DNA of 64,000 nt, taken from Formicarius rufipectus. Its lineage: Eukaryota > Chordata > Aves > Passeriformes > Formicariidae. Below are positions 47,701 through 60,505 of the stretch, piece by piece. The DNA lies in contig VXAU01006141.1 of NCBI GenBank assembly GCA_013399695.1, forward strand, positions 569,990 through 633,989. Direction: 5' to 3'. Below the pieces are notes generated by a model. That model made no database searches, was not told the DNA's origin, and saw nothing but the letters and a program-made list of their open reading frames with translations. Within the stretch, counting starts at the first letter, position 1. Every line of letters starts with the position of its first letter. The translations under genes were made by a program, and so were the position numbers.

Positions 47701-50700
47701 AATCTCTTTGTTTTAGATGCAAAGGATGAGCAGAGTGGGTGTCATAGCAAGGATAGTAATTAGTCACAATCCATGATGAGACAGATGACATAGTAATTGC
47801 AGCATTTTGCCCTGTCATTGAAGCTTATAATTATTAGTGCAGTTAACAGGATTATGTTCTAACTTCGGCTGTTTTTATCACTTCTGTTATTCTGAAATAT
47901 AATGGTCAAATTTCACAGTCCTTCTGAGATTAATTCTTTAAAGCATCAGGGTTGAGTGTTTTGTTGGTTTTTTTTCCTTTTGATAATTTGACTACAAGAT
48001 GTATTTTTCGTAAGACAGGGTAAAAGTAGTTGTCTAAAATGTGAGACCAGTGTGATGCCTATATATTCCATCCTTTCTGTCTATACACATGTTAACTTTC
48101 TGATAGAATTCATCAGTCAAACTGGAGTCTTGACTTTTTTTTTTTCCCTTTAGCCTCTTTTTCATTATGTATAAATTACTTTGAATCTGCAGACCAAGCT
48201 GTGTTGCATAGGAGAGATGGCATGACAAATGTCTTCATTTCATTTGACTATTCAAGTTGCATGCATTTATTTTAATTCTTAATAAAAGCTATTCTGAAAC
48301 TGCTCAGCAGCATTCAGCTACAAATATACCTAAAGGTGAGAAAAAAAGCTCTGATGGAGAGGGGTCCATTTAACTCCTTTCATGGCACAAGTTGGGTGAT
48401 GAGCACAGTATTGTGTATAGCTGCAGACCGCTACTCTGCATGCTGACGTGTGCTAAAGCAGCATCTCTGCTGGAGCCCTAATGCCACGCTCCACAGAGGG
48501 GCCTTCCACTACTGTTGTGCAGAATAATGACACCGTGCAGGAAACTTGCTGGAGGCAACGTTGGATTTTGCTCTTTTTTTTGGCTGTGGTTCAGACTTTA
48601 CCAACACTGCTCACAGCCACAGGACCCCATGTTTTCATTGCTCCTGGGCTGTGATCAGCTCATTTAACTCCCTGTAGTGAGTGGTCATTACTCCACTGTG
48701 CAAGCCTAAGTGGCTCCACTTTTAGTGAAGAAATGGCCATAATTCAGTTTTATAATTGCTGTAATCCCAGTGGGAGGATTTTCCCTCCCCAAACGTTTTA
48801 TTTGTTTAAAGGGTAAAAATGTATGACCTAGTACAGGTTTAGTTTGTGACAGTGTGCTGAAATGTGATCACATTCCCTATGTTCCTCAGCTTCTTGTTGC
48901 AGGTTAGTTTTTTACTAAATTGTACTATGGTTTGTTTAAAAGCAAACTAAACGGCAGTTTAAACAATCTGACATTGAAGAAACTGTTACTCTGCTTCATG
49001 GCATTGCCACCAGCACTAGAGGACAAGTTAGATATAAAGATGTATGTCGAGCTTTTGCTAGTGAAAATCCTTTTTATTGATACACGATATCAAAGCATAG
49101 TAACATGTAGAGAAACAGGAAATTATATCACTGAGTTTATCCCTTCTAAGACTGATGATTGAAATTGTGCTTCTTTTCAACTGAAGGAAAAGCAATATAC
49201 CTGGGCTGATATTGCTTATCCTTGCGTGGAACAAACAAGATCATTCTGGGAAAGTTGGCCTGTTGAAATCCAGAGTTGGTCTCTGCTTCTGTAGGCTCAG
49301 TTTGCTTAAAAAAAAAAATTGTTTGTTTGATGAACAAAATAATTTACTCATTAGCCTAATAACTGAAGGTGAAATGTGCTGGGAATCTCTAATAAACCCT
49401 GTCTTTGGGACACAGAGAATCAGACTAGGTCTCCATTAGGTTTTATGACTAATGTTTATTATGACATTGCACTGAAGATGTGAGCTTTTGGTGGGTACCT
49501 GTGACTCTACTTGCTCCATATGAATGTGAGGGTTCAGGACCTGCTAATTCATTAGAACACCTATCTGTCTTAATTTGAGACATGCATCTAAGTTCAAAGG
49601 GCAATAGAAAAGTGAAAAAGTGTATGTTAAATAATATGAATGTATTGGTGTTTGTCATTACTTGCATATATTTCTCCAAAATGCTGTGGTGGTATGTTCC
49701 TTGTAAGTTTACAAGAAACATACTAAACTCCTTTTCAGTGGATAAATTCTATGCTAGTTTATATTTTGCTGAGGTACAGCATACGTAGTTAGCAAAGTAT
49801 GTTTCTGTCTTTTGATCTTTTGGGGGCCTGATAGGAATTTCATACTCTGTATACATTGTGCCTTTCTTTGGATAATATTTTAAAAAATTGACAAGTAGAT
49901 TTAAATGAAACTTAGGAATATGACAGGACTCCTGACTTTCCTGTTCATTACAGTTCTATGTCTCTGTTCTAGATAGTGCCCGTGTACTCTACGCATCATT
50001 CTCTTGAGATTGCTTAGCAAACAGCTAATTGAAGTGTGTCTGAAAGTCATTACAGTCCTTTGTATTTTGAAGTCTTGTAATTTTCCACACATTTTTGTTT
50101 GGCCTGCTTCTTTCTTGAGAAGATCTGGCCTTCTGAATATGTCTTCTGATTTGCTCAGTTTAGTACTTTGTTTTCTGCTTTGCATGTGCCCAGCAGTCTG
50201 TGGTTCATAGGTAGTGTGAACTGGCCACCCTTTTGACTTACAGGCCAATTAAAAGACAAACTAATTTCAAATAACCTGAACCCCCTTATTTCCTCCATAT
50301 GGGCTGTACTGGGATGCCAACCACAGATACTTTGTGGCTTTAAATATTCTACAAAGATATGTTTTAGTGGATATTTAAGAAGTAAAACGTCTGTTATTTT
50401 GTTCCAGAACTTAATTTAAATTTCATGTGAATTCTGATTCAATACCCATTAACTTCATAGGTCTCATCTGAAGCCTACTACAGGCTGGGCTCATGTCAAA
50501 GCAAGCAGGGTGTGGGGAAGCTTAAAGCTAACATTGATGACACACCTGCTAGAAAAATACCAGAAATCTGATTTGTTTTTCCTCTTCACTGTAGCTAAGC
50601 AAACATGCTGACCTTGGTGTTTGACTCGGGAGAAGCTGTCATGGTTCTCAAAGAAAAGACTTTTTTGTAAATACTTTGGATTAATTTTCTCAATGATCAG

Positions 50701-51730
50701 AATATTGAAAACACAATAATTCACCAAAGCAAAGAGATACAGATAGCTGTAAATATCTTGCTGACCGAGCAGAACAAAAATATTTTGTATATACATTCTC
50801 AATTCTTGAAAAAGTAAATGAGTCACAGTGGCCTAATGTCACAGATATTCATATGGCACAAAGCTGCAAAGGTTACAAGGTTTAATATTTCATTTTTTGT
50901 TTAATGTAAGATATCTTTATGCCAACACACTGCCATAGTTCTCTATGACTTTTCAGTAAGTGTAAACCAATGTTTTGAATATTAAGGTAATGCTCAAGTT
51001 TTAATGCATGCTATGAATAAAGTACTACTTATAATAACTTATTAAGCAGAAGATAATTGGGTCTTACTTCATTGAAAAGAGCAGTACTTGGCTTAAATGA
51101 GAGCTATGACACATGATGTTCAGGTTTTGTTCCTGACTTACTATTTCTTCTTAATCCTGTGGTCATGTGCCTAAAGAACTTTTTGTTTGTTTTGCATCCA
51201 GAGGAGCAAAGGGTAGAGAGAGTGTTTGTGGAAAACCTTACAACCAAAGACTGGGAATAAGAGCTGAAGCAGACACTTCAAGGAGAATCCTTATTGTTAT
51301 GGGTGGTTAGCATATACATGTTTTAATGAGTAGGTGCTCCTGACCTCCTTCTGATGGGGAGGAACAGCTGAACATGAATCATATAAATTAATACCATTTC
51401 ATGTCACTGTGTTAGGTAAAATGTTATGTAAGGATTACTAGGCCTAGTAAGAGCAAATTGAGAGTTGTGGTCTCTGAAGGATAAAGCAATCTACTCCCTA
51501 TTTTATGATGACTGCCAGTATTTTTTCTATGAAAAATATTTATGCAATGCAGATTGGTTCAGAATTAAGTGTTACAGTAGTTCTCTCTTCTCTTCTATTA
51601 GGTGTCCAAGGCTGCAGCAGATTTATTGGCATATTGTGATGCACACATTGGGGAAGATCCACTTATTATTCCTGTGCCTGCATCTGAAAATCCCTTTAGG
51701 GAGAAGAAACTCTTTTGTACTATCCTTTGA
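44681..51730 (+). CDS. GNG4: GNG4, G-protein gamma-4 subunit (two coding exons)
   Basis: A small membrane-anchored subunit that pairs with G-beta and passes signals from G-protein-coupled receptors at the inner plasma membrane; family member gamma-4 is mainly neural. The two exons join at AAG|GTG to give 74 residues. The N-terminal helix includes SISQARKAVEQLKMEAYMDR, then VSKAAADLLAYCDAHIGEDP, LIIPVPASENPFREKK and the CAAX box CTIL. The final Leu predicts geranylgeranylation of that Cys. The mammalian protein, as I recall it, has 75 residues beginning MKEGMSNNS; here the start reads MKELVSNS, one residue shorter, and a Cys is replaced by Tyr at residue 27. The start is the first ATG after the acceptor, 10 bases into the exon. 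Same strand as LYST and B3GALNT2. Confidence 0.96.
44777..51601 (+). other. GNG4: GNG4 intron 2 (6.8 kb), nothing recognisable
   Basis: GT-AG intron. Open frames such as 46569-46925 (+) and 49901-50248 (-) show no domain features or codon bias and are treated as chance. No CR1 fragment was recognised, which is unusual compared with the flanks. It ends at tcttctattag. Confidence 0.7.
51602..51730 (+). CDS. GNG4: GNG4 last coding exon with stop
   Basis: 129 nt, phase 0 in. It reads VSKAAADLLAYCDAHIGEDP, then LIIPVPASENPFREKKLFC and TIL, with TGA at 51728-51730. It carries the prenylation CAAX motif CTIL and the G-gamma-like NPF motif. Confidence 0.97.
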   Translation: MSKAAADLLAYCDAHIGEDPLIIPVPASENPFREKKLFCTIL

Positions 51731-51864
51731 GTCAGTTTTCAATTAAAAATGTCTTCTGCTAAAATTTGGTATCAGTGTTGCATGCTTCCAGCAATTTTTT
51801 CTTCAGCTATCAATACTTGACCTATAACTACAATATTTTTCAAAGATAATGCATTTTCTGCTAA

Positions 51865-51870
51865 AATAAA
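51865..51870 (+). terminator. GNG4: Candidate proximal poly(A) signal, GNG4
   Basis: AATAAA in gctaaaataaacaccc, 135 bases after the stop. A second hexamer at 51892 follows an A run. Confidence 0.4.
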
Positions 51871-52343
51871 CACCCAAAATTTAAAAAAAAAAATAAATTC
51901 AGGGTAATCTGTATCTTTCAGACACTGTAAAAGTTTAATTTCAGTTCTTCATAAATATTCTTTTGGTCTTAATGGAAGTATCAAGTACAGTATCAAATTG
52001 TAGATATCTTTGCCAGTCATAGATTTTTCTGAGACCTAAATGAGTCATACCAATTCCTGAAGCTATTTTTAACATTCTTATTTTCCTTGGAAGGTGAATT
52101 TAATTCACTTGCCTTTACAAAGTTCTATCTAAAGAGAGTAGTGTGACCTTTTCCTCTAGTAGTACTGTTTAGGAAAAGATCCCAGTGATTGACAATGTTT
52201 GGAATTATTAGTCTTACACAGTAAGTGGTGTTTATAAATCTGTTTTCTGAAGACTGTAAGAAACTTGACTACAAAAAGAATCTTAGTAAAGCAACATTGT
52301 AACTACAAGCAGAATGAAGATGTATAGTTACACATCAGGACTG

Positions 52344-52353
52344 AATAAATAAA
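52344..52353 (+). terminator. GNG4: Candidate distal poly(A) signals, GNG4
   Basis: Two overlapping AATAAA hexamers in actgaataaataaaactg, about 615 bases after the stop. Confidence 0.4.
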
Positions 52354-52370
52354 ACTGTAGAAAAATATGG

Positions 52371-55300
52371 CTGCTTGTATCTTATTTTGAATTATACCGA
52401 TGTAAATTATTTTAGAAATTACACTGAACTGTAATATGACTGTTCTTGAGGGTCTTAATTGAGGGTGTAAAACCCTGAACAGCACAGGCAGCAGGATTAC
52501 ATTTTCTGAGCAGCTCTCTACATGCTTTTACCCATGGGACTAAGACTTCATGGGGATGGAGAGTAATGGTAAATGAATGTTGTTCTAGAATATGCAGTGA
52601 GACCATTGGGCCATTGACAGCCACTGTTTGTACATTTTGTAGCCACAGATTAGTTAAATTGTCAGAAAGTGATTTGTGGAGGTTCAGGGAGGGGTTTTTT
52701 TTGTTTGTTTTTGTTTGTGTTTTGATTTTTACTTTGTTTAAAGTGAGGTGACAGGAAAAGAGTGAGGTGTGGAATATGATTGCCTTGTTCAATAAGTAAG
52801 CTCATACAAGGGATCTGATGGAAGCACTTTTTTTTTTTTCATTCTTCTCTTTCAAAAAGAAGTGAATGCTCCTCTCTGATCTGATGTATTAGGACAGTTC
52901 ACTGTGCTTCATATGTACAGTGTGTCAGTCAGCCCCACACATAAGACAAGAGGCAATTTTGTTGGACAGCTGCACTAGTCTGACTGACGTGAGACTCTGA
53001 ACAGCCACCTGTAGTGGGTCATGCTTCCTTCCTTCCTCTGCACAAACTCATATTCCATAAGCATCTGAAATACCTGCAAGGCCAGCTGAGGAACTGAAGG
53101 CCTTGGTATATACTTAAATGCTGAATTTAGATGCTAAAAAGGGCAGTTTGGAGAACAAAGCCATGTGCATTTCCTCCAAAGTGCATGTACTTTCTCCAGC
53201 TTATTTTTAGCAGTTTCCATCAATGTCTGTTGTACTGTTTTTTGCAGTGGAAATACAAGATGTCTGTATTGTATAGGCTTTATTTTCTTTGCCTGTCAAC
53301 TTGGGTAATGTGCCACACCCGACTGCCTTCAGCTACCAGTCTGGTCATATGAGACAGGTGGCTCTGGAACTGTGGTTCTGCTGCTGGCAGAACTCACCTC
53401 ATATCTCACACAAAGCCTCCTTGCTATATTGTAAAAAACCAATATTACAACATTCCTTTTAACCAATAGGCTTTTGGGATGTCTTTCATTTAAAGATTTG
53501 TTTTTGTTTTTGTTTTTTAATTTGGCAGCTGAGGACATCACTAGTTTAGTAAGCACGGAGCTGCTGCACAGTACCTATGCTGAAAAACATTCAAATGTCT
53601 GCAACAGTACTTATCTTAGGTAGGTTCATCCTTGGTTCCTGTTTCAAAGTTTTCAGCTTAAGATTCCCATTCCTAACTTTTATTTCTTAATATTTCTTAA
53701 TGCATGGTGTGTTTTTGTTTTGGGGGTAGAGAAATAGTCTTTAGCTGACTAGTTGTTTTATTGACAGTGAAATAAAAATGGCTTTCTGAAAATATTTGTT
53801 AAAAGGGAGCAACAAAATGCTTAATGATGTTCTTTAGGGAATCCTTCCTACAGTGTACATGATTTGGTAACTGCTCTGATCACCATGGCAACATTTTCAT
53901 TTGTCCTTCCGCATGTATGGCTTTAACTGGAACAGCATGGGAGGGGAATATAGGGCATGCAGCTTTATTCTCAAAGGCTTTGTAGCAACTCGCATTTGTG
54001 GCTCATCATTTACATTCCCATCTAAAATAACAAAATTGCCACAGCTTATTACAGTATTGCAAACAGCTTGCTTTCTGTTTCAAATTACGATTAGCATCTG
54101 ATATCCTGAGATTGAAACATTTCACAGTCCTTTTCAGCATCACTAGAGCTGCATTTTCAAGAATCCAGTATTATTATTTAGAAAAAGGAGAATGCTATTC
54201 TTTTGAATTCCCCTTTTTCTCCAAAATTATTCTTCAAATAGTTCTGAGTGTGTTGCACTGGTTTTTAATAACTGGTTCCCATCTTTGTGTTTTCTTACAT
54301 CAATTAATAATTTTCAGTAAGTAAAAAAATCCAACTTGTATCCATTAAGATGATTTCATGCTTCTGATTTAAAAAAAAAAACAAAAACAACACATGGAGT
54401 ACCATAAATTGCATATTTATTTTAGCAGATATCTATAATGTATTTGAAGAGGTTAATATGTAGAAGCATAATTCCTTAGTGAAAAACAGGACAGCTTTCT
54501 CTAGGATAACTGGGCCCTATTTCCCAGTTCCCTGAATGAATACACTACTAGCAAATTACTAATTTGAAGGGGAAGAGGGTGAGGCACACTTGGAAGATCA
54601 GAAGTTCAAATATAATTCTAACAGCTTTGGCTCACATATGAATATATTAGCTTATTCAAGAACACCATCAAAATACTGACTCTCTGAAAGAGAATGGTGT
54701 TGTCTGATTTTTTTTAATTTATTTATTATTTTGATGCCAGCTTGATCCACAAATCAACATTTAAAAGAATGTATTTTCCTCCAATCTCTCCAAGCCATGA
54801 AATGCCTCTGTCATTGTTATAATTTGCGCTGCTCTGACCTTTGAGATGGTTTAGATAATCTGATATTGATACTTGAGTTTCATGCTTAAACATCTTACCT
54901 CAACTCTACACAAAAATACACAAAAAATCTACACAAAATGTTTTTGTACATTTTTCTAAATAATAAATAGGTATTATATCATGAAGTATGATATATGTAT
55001 TTGGGAAAAAGCTCTCAAAATGTGGATCTGTCTAACAGTAAGGTTTTCTGTAGGCTGAAGAAATGAGTTTTTATTTTCATCAAATGGTCTGATTTGATTC
55101 CTCCTAACTTCAAGGAAAACAAGACAAGGCCTGCTACCATCCTAACCTTGCACTCCTCTCTCTCTTTCATTTCATATGCCATTAGGCTTGTTGATGTCTC
55201 TTTCAGACCCAGGAAGTAACACATGCTCCCTGATAACTCTGAGTTGTGGCTGTCATCCCACGCAATGAGAATTTCAGAACAGAAGCTGGATTCAAAGAGG

Positions 55301-58300
55301 TTTTGATGTGTTATTAGCAATCCTTCCTTTATATTGTAGTGCTTGCAGCTTTGATGAAATGAGACTTCCTAATGGTGGATTTTTGGTAAATTGTGACATC
55401 TCAGTAGCTCATGCGGGGCTGGCTGTTTTGCATTCCTCATATTAATCTCCTTGGTTTACTTAGAATTAAAGATGTTACCATTTCAATATAAAAAACCCCC
55501 AACATTTCCCTCTGCTGTATTATGTACTAAATTCCCCTTCTTTTCTTCCTACATGATGTACTAAATTAGTAGCAGGGTGTTTGGCTGGTGCTGATAGGCA
55601 AGATTTTTAAGTTAACCTCTACAAAATTGTGGTTGAAAGAGGGGAAAAATATGAAGGGATGTTTGTTATTCTGCATCATACCATGGGTTAAAATAAATAT
55701 GAGCTTTGCTGTCAGTGACACAAAGTAAACCCAGGAGTTGTTGCCAACTGATTCATAAGGGCATTGTAACCCAGCATTTTTGCAATGACTTACAATAGGA
55801 TTAGCTCCTGAAAGAAAGAATACTTGAAGAACAGCAATCTGTAAAGGTGCATATTAAAGCCTGGACCTTCAACATGACAGTCATTTATCCGGTTGGAATT
55901 CTGACATCAAAGGAATAACGAAGTATGTACTTTGGGAGGACCTGATTATAGATTTTTTTCCCATCTCTTCATTATATAGGGATAAAATCTGTATACATAA
56001 TTCTCCTAAAAAATGCCATTGTTATGGCTCTCCTTGGGACTGCATCAGAATCTAGATTTGTTTCTTTAAGGAGACTAAAGAAAAGTTGGGGGGAAGCGGT
56101 TCCTAAGAAATACATGTTTCTTGTACTGAAAGCTATTCCTTAAAGTCATTAGACTGACTTAAATATTAATGTGGGAAAAATACTGGGAAAAATTGTCAGA
56201 ATAAGTGCTGTTTAGAACTTTACAGTCACCTCCATATTTAGTCTTTAGTGAGAATACTTGGAATAAATATTGTACATTTGCATCTAATTGAATTCAGCTT
56301 TATAGCACTATTAAATTAAGTACAGCCATAAATACCAGAACTGGTATGGGAACAACTTTTCTGTCTGTTAGATGACGATGTAGGTCTGAGTTTGTCAAGT
56401 ACATTTACACCACTCACGCTTGTGAACAAACAAAATGAGCAGCCTTACTCCAAAATAGGGTCCGTCCTTTCCCAAATTCCTATTGCAAACAGAAGTTGCA
56501 CAGGCTCATCTATTACTGCCATCTACTGATAAAGTGATAAACAGCCGACTGAGGCAGAAAAAAGAATACCAGTGCCAGCTAGTAATGACCAAAAAGGGTG
56601 GGGGGGGGGGGAAGATGTTTTTAAATTAATACACATGCTGTCCGAAACAGCTAGCAGTTCTGTTTTTGTAGGCTGCGTTGTGTAAGGTGTTGCTGTGGCA
56701 CTGCTGGAGTGCAGTTCAACCTCATGCTTCAGTTCCAGACTGCTCAGTTTAAGAAGACACAGAAGTCAAATCCATTCTTTGGTTAAATAGGTCAGGTGTC
56801 TAGCTAAAACCCCTTTCAAAAGTTGTGGAAGTCTTTAAAGGTATCAGTTGGAGCTGCTGTGTATTATACCCTCCCTGAACTTCTTTTTCCAGTTTCACAG
56901 GTAACTGGAATGGCTCTTCCTCATTGCCTCATTGACACCGGTTGTGCCCTTGGCTCCCTTGAGCAGGTGAGGTGGCTGCAAATGGCCACAAGGCTTGGCT
57001 CTGGGCCTGAGCCAGCCCCCGGCCAGTGAGCTGCTAATGAGCTCTCCAGTTTGCCTTCCTCTCGTCAGAACTGTGCAACAGCTCTCATGTGACTGAGTGC
57101 TGTGCTGTTCCTTCGCACTCAAACTGGTCTCCTGGTGCTTGGGTATTTTGCTTCAGGATGGTTTTTTTTCCAGTTACCACAGTCTAGGCCAAATATGTCC
57201 TCATATGCTACAGCACAATAATACAGCTAGAGCAGAGCTTAGGTCACTGCTCATGCTTTGAATGGCATTTTACAGAATATACACTGGGCATTTTACAGAA
57301 TATACACTGGGCATGGCATAAGGATGTGTTTCAAAAGACCACCCTTTCCACAAAATTTATTTGTTGTGTAGCTTCTCACTGTACTGTACCCTGTTGTGCC
57401 TTTGAGCTTTTGTTTACTCTATGGCATACTCTAAAGAGATGCTCAAGTTTTTTTCAGTGAAAGGAAGGAATGAGCCAAACTTTGTAGAAATGAACCATTG
57501 TGACTTTTAAAAAACCTTTCAAATAGCAGTGACTTTAAAGGTCTTTACGGTGTAAGCGTGGCTCACAGGACTTTTTATCCTTAACTTTCTTGTTGCAAAG
57601 ACTGTTCACTAGCAAGGATTCTTGTCTGAGGAGCTTCCCCCTGGAGAGCACACCAGCTTTTATCCTACTCACCAGAACACAATACACCGATTTCCAATAT
57701 ATGTATCTGCAGTGCTGATACGAACATGTTAATCACACCCTTAAAAGATCAAGTGACAAAACCTCAGATGCTGAGTTTTTAATGAAAAAATACTTCAACA
57801 GAATCTTCAAGAATACAAAGGATGTTATAGATAACAGCCTCTCTGAAGTCTTCTTTCTCAAACTTCACATGCTCTTTTTGTTCTGGGAGTTTGCTTCAGA
57901 CTCTGGAAAATTACTATAGAGAGCAACTATGAAATATCTATTCATAAAAAATTAGAAGGCCATAAAAGTGATAATATTTTTTTACAGTTCTGCCCATACC
58001 AGCTAAACAAATTCTTGCAACAAGGATGTGAATATGAGTGTATTTAAACAGAATCTGGATAAATGAAAAATATACATTAAAAGTTCATTAGAGAAGCCAA
58101 GATAAGCACTCATTTAAGAAATGTCAGAGTTAAATTTGCTTGTGCATTCTCTAGTTGCCTCCCTTATTTGTATGTACTACAAATTCCAGATTGCCATTGC
58201 AGGAATTCCCACAAGACACAGTATAGGCAATGCTCAGTTAATGAGCAGTCACTTGGTACTATTTTGGGGTCATTATTCATTGTATAGCCTTGGGCCCGAT

Positions 58301-59989
58301 TTACTCACAAATTCTGCTTTTCCTGTAGAAGTGTTCCCTGCTGAGCTTCTCTGTGGTGCTCATCACAGACTGCTTCATGAAGTATGTCCACAGAATCCTT
58401 GAGGAATATGAGGGTGGAACTATTCTCATCTTGCAGTGGGAAGCTGAGGCAGAGGCTAAACAAAAGGGGTGGGATTGTGAGTACCTGCCACTGCAGGTAC
58501 CTCTTTCAACATCTCAGTGTTCTCATTTCTTTGGCCTTCAGCTATGAGTCCTCAGCTCTACAAATTGGAATGACTTGCAAGTCAAACACAGAGCAACTCG
58601 AGAAAAAAAGCATTGTGAAATGTTTAGCTTCCTGATTTTCCTGGTCTTGAACAGTTCCTCAAACAGCAATGACCCTTAGCCTTGTAACTCTATTTCGTAG
58701 TCCACACTCATTCAGCTTGCATCTTCTGCAACAGATGACACAGCCACCTGGTGCATTCTCCAACAGAGCACATCTGTCCTACAGCAAGACAAGCACCATG
58801 ATGGGAAAATAGCACCAGGTTATGTAAATTATTTTAAGTGAGATACAGCCTGCATATTGGTCTATCCAGTGAGAGATAATAAGGAAATGATAAACAATAT
58901 GTGGCCAATCTGCTTGGCAATCCCCCAACACCTTTTCTCTTTACTAGGCATGTGATTTAAAAGCCTATTGGCTGTTGTAGATCTCAGCAGAACTTTCTGT
59001 AAACCTTATTCTCTTCTGTACATGCATCCTGAAGTCTTTGTGCCACTTGAAAAAAATAACTGCATTCTAGCTGCACATGAAGCAGCTAACCCCACCAGCT
59101 GGCTGCTGACTGATTATTGCACCACATCTCTGCAAGATATTCCCATATGCTCTTTGAGATGCACTTGTCAAGATTTAGCTGCTACCATACAGGCAGTTTA
59201 GAGTCCATTTCTATTTTTGATTGTCATGAAGATGGCAATGAGTCCACTAAGACTGTAAAAAATATTATTGCTGCATTGGTACGTTTGGGTAAGTGTGATG
59301 TGTTGCAAGCCAATTTTGTTATCAGCTTGTTATCAGCTCTTACACAGGTTAGTATGGGTCTTATTAAAAAAAAAATCCAACTGAACACCACCTTCTTTCC
59401 AGAAGATGACAAGGTTATTCTAATTTACTCCTCTCTAAAATAAGATATGGTGGCTTGGTCATCCATCAGGACACTCAAGTAACACCTTTGTCAGAGGATG
59501 TAAAACTTTAAGCTCTACCTGTCTCTAAAGGAGGATGAGTTGAGGGAAGTTGGGTTATCTTTGAATGTGATGTCAGAGCTGTTCTGGTTGCTAGGTTCTT
59601 CCAATGCCAGTGAAAGGAAGACCCTACAGAATACCCTCCCACCTCAGGGAATTCAGTCTAAACTGCGACTTCTGCTCCAAATCAAAGCCACATACCAAAA
59701 CTATGAAAGATTCTGCAGAGAAGACATGAGGGAAGAAAAGCCAGTTGCAACCTAATCAGCAAAGCTTAAAGCTACTCCTCCAAACAGACAAGAAGATGCA
59801 AAAACTTCATTAAAAAAAAGAAAATCAGCAAAATAATAGCCACATAATTTTGACATGAATTCCTTAACTGGAAGTTAGTTTGGAAAAAATTAACTGGAAA
59901 AGTTAAAGAAAAGATTATACTATGTTCTACTGAAAGGCATTTAAAGAATAATGCAGTCATCAGGCACAGTCAACTTGGGTCAACTTCTC
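52371..59989. other. GNG4-B3GALNT2 intergenic stretch, no gene seen
   Basis: About 7.6 kb with no exon structure that I can tie to a protein family. It contains an RFX-like X-box (53879), a 13-base G run near 56598 and a 23-bp tandem duplication (57264). Open frames at 55015 (minus), 58121, 58968 and 59117 (plus) have no recognisable motifs. Confidence 0.65.
57264..57314 (+). repeat. 23-bp tandem duplication, 2.2 copies
   Basis: Two exact consecutive copies of a 23-base unit beginning ggcattttacag and ending tatacactg, followed by ggcat. The exact identity points to a recent slippage or duplication. Confidence 0.95.
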
Positions 59990-60505
59990 TCAAAAGGGAA
60001 GTCCTGTGGAAGTAATTTGATATCCTATGATAGAGTCACTGCCTAGTGGATGAAGGCGAGGAGGTGATGTTATTTTTCTGGATTTTAGTGAGGCTTTTGA
60101 TACTGTTTCACACAGCACCCATCCATACAAGTTGCCCAGCTGTGGGATGAGCACGGTGATGTGTTGGCTGAAGAACTGGCTGAATGGCAGGCAGAGCTCA
60201 AAGAGCTGTAGTGAAAGGGGCTACATCTTGTTGGTGACCTGTCACCAGTGGAGTTCTTCATGGCTCAGTTCTAGAGCCAGTTCTGTGTTCAATATGTTTA
60301 TCCACAATCTGGATGCAGGAGCTGAACACACCATTAAGAGATCCGCTGGTGACACCAAACTGGGAGGTGCTGTTGACTCTCCAGAAAGCCAGGCTTTACA
60401 AAGACACCTAGATAGACTGAGCATTGGGCAGTGATTAATGGGATGAAGTTTAAGAAGTGAAATGTCAGATTTTGCACCTGGGATGGATTAATACCAGGCA
60501 CTCCC
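59990..60505 (+). mobile_element. CR1 LINE fragment, ORF2 reverse-transcriptase region
   Basis: Similarity begins around gaagtcctgtggaagtaatt and continues through cactgcctagtggatgaagg. It encodes FLDFSEAFDTVSHST, which is reverse-transcriptase motif A with the catalytic Asp (FxDFxxAFD), then LPSCGMSTVMCWLKNWLNGR. After that come gatgcaggagctgaacac, gacaccaaactgggaggt and tgcacctgggatgg, all CR1 landmarks in order. The reading frame is broken by stops and shifts between 60060 and 60430, so it is inactive. The 3' end of the element is absent here. Confidence 0.88.

Larger units (their letters stand above)
51731..52370 (+). other. GNG4: GNG4 3' UTR (end uncertain)
   Basis: AT-rich sequence after the stop. 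AATAAA hexamers at 51865, 51892 and 52344/52348 could each set the 3' end. The longest reasonable UTR is given. Mammalian GNG4 has a long 3' UTR, so it could also extend further. Confidence 0.4.

Noticed and set aside
58968..59755. Series of open frames suspected to be a retroelement gene
   Set aside because: I found no reverse transcriptase, protease or gag-like motif. The recognisable CR1 part begins only near 59990.
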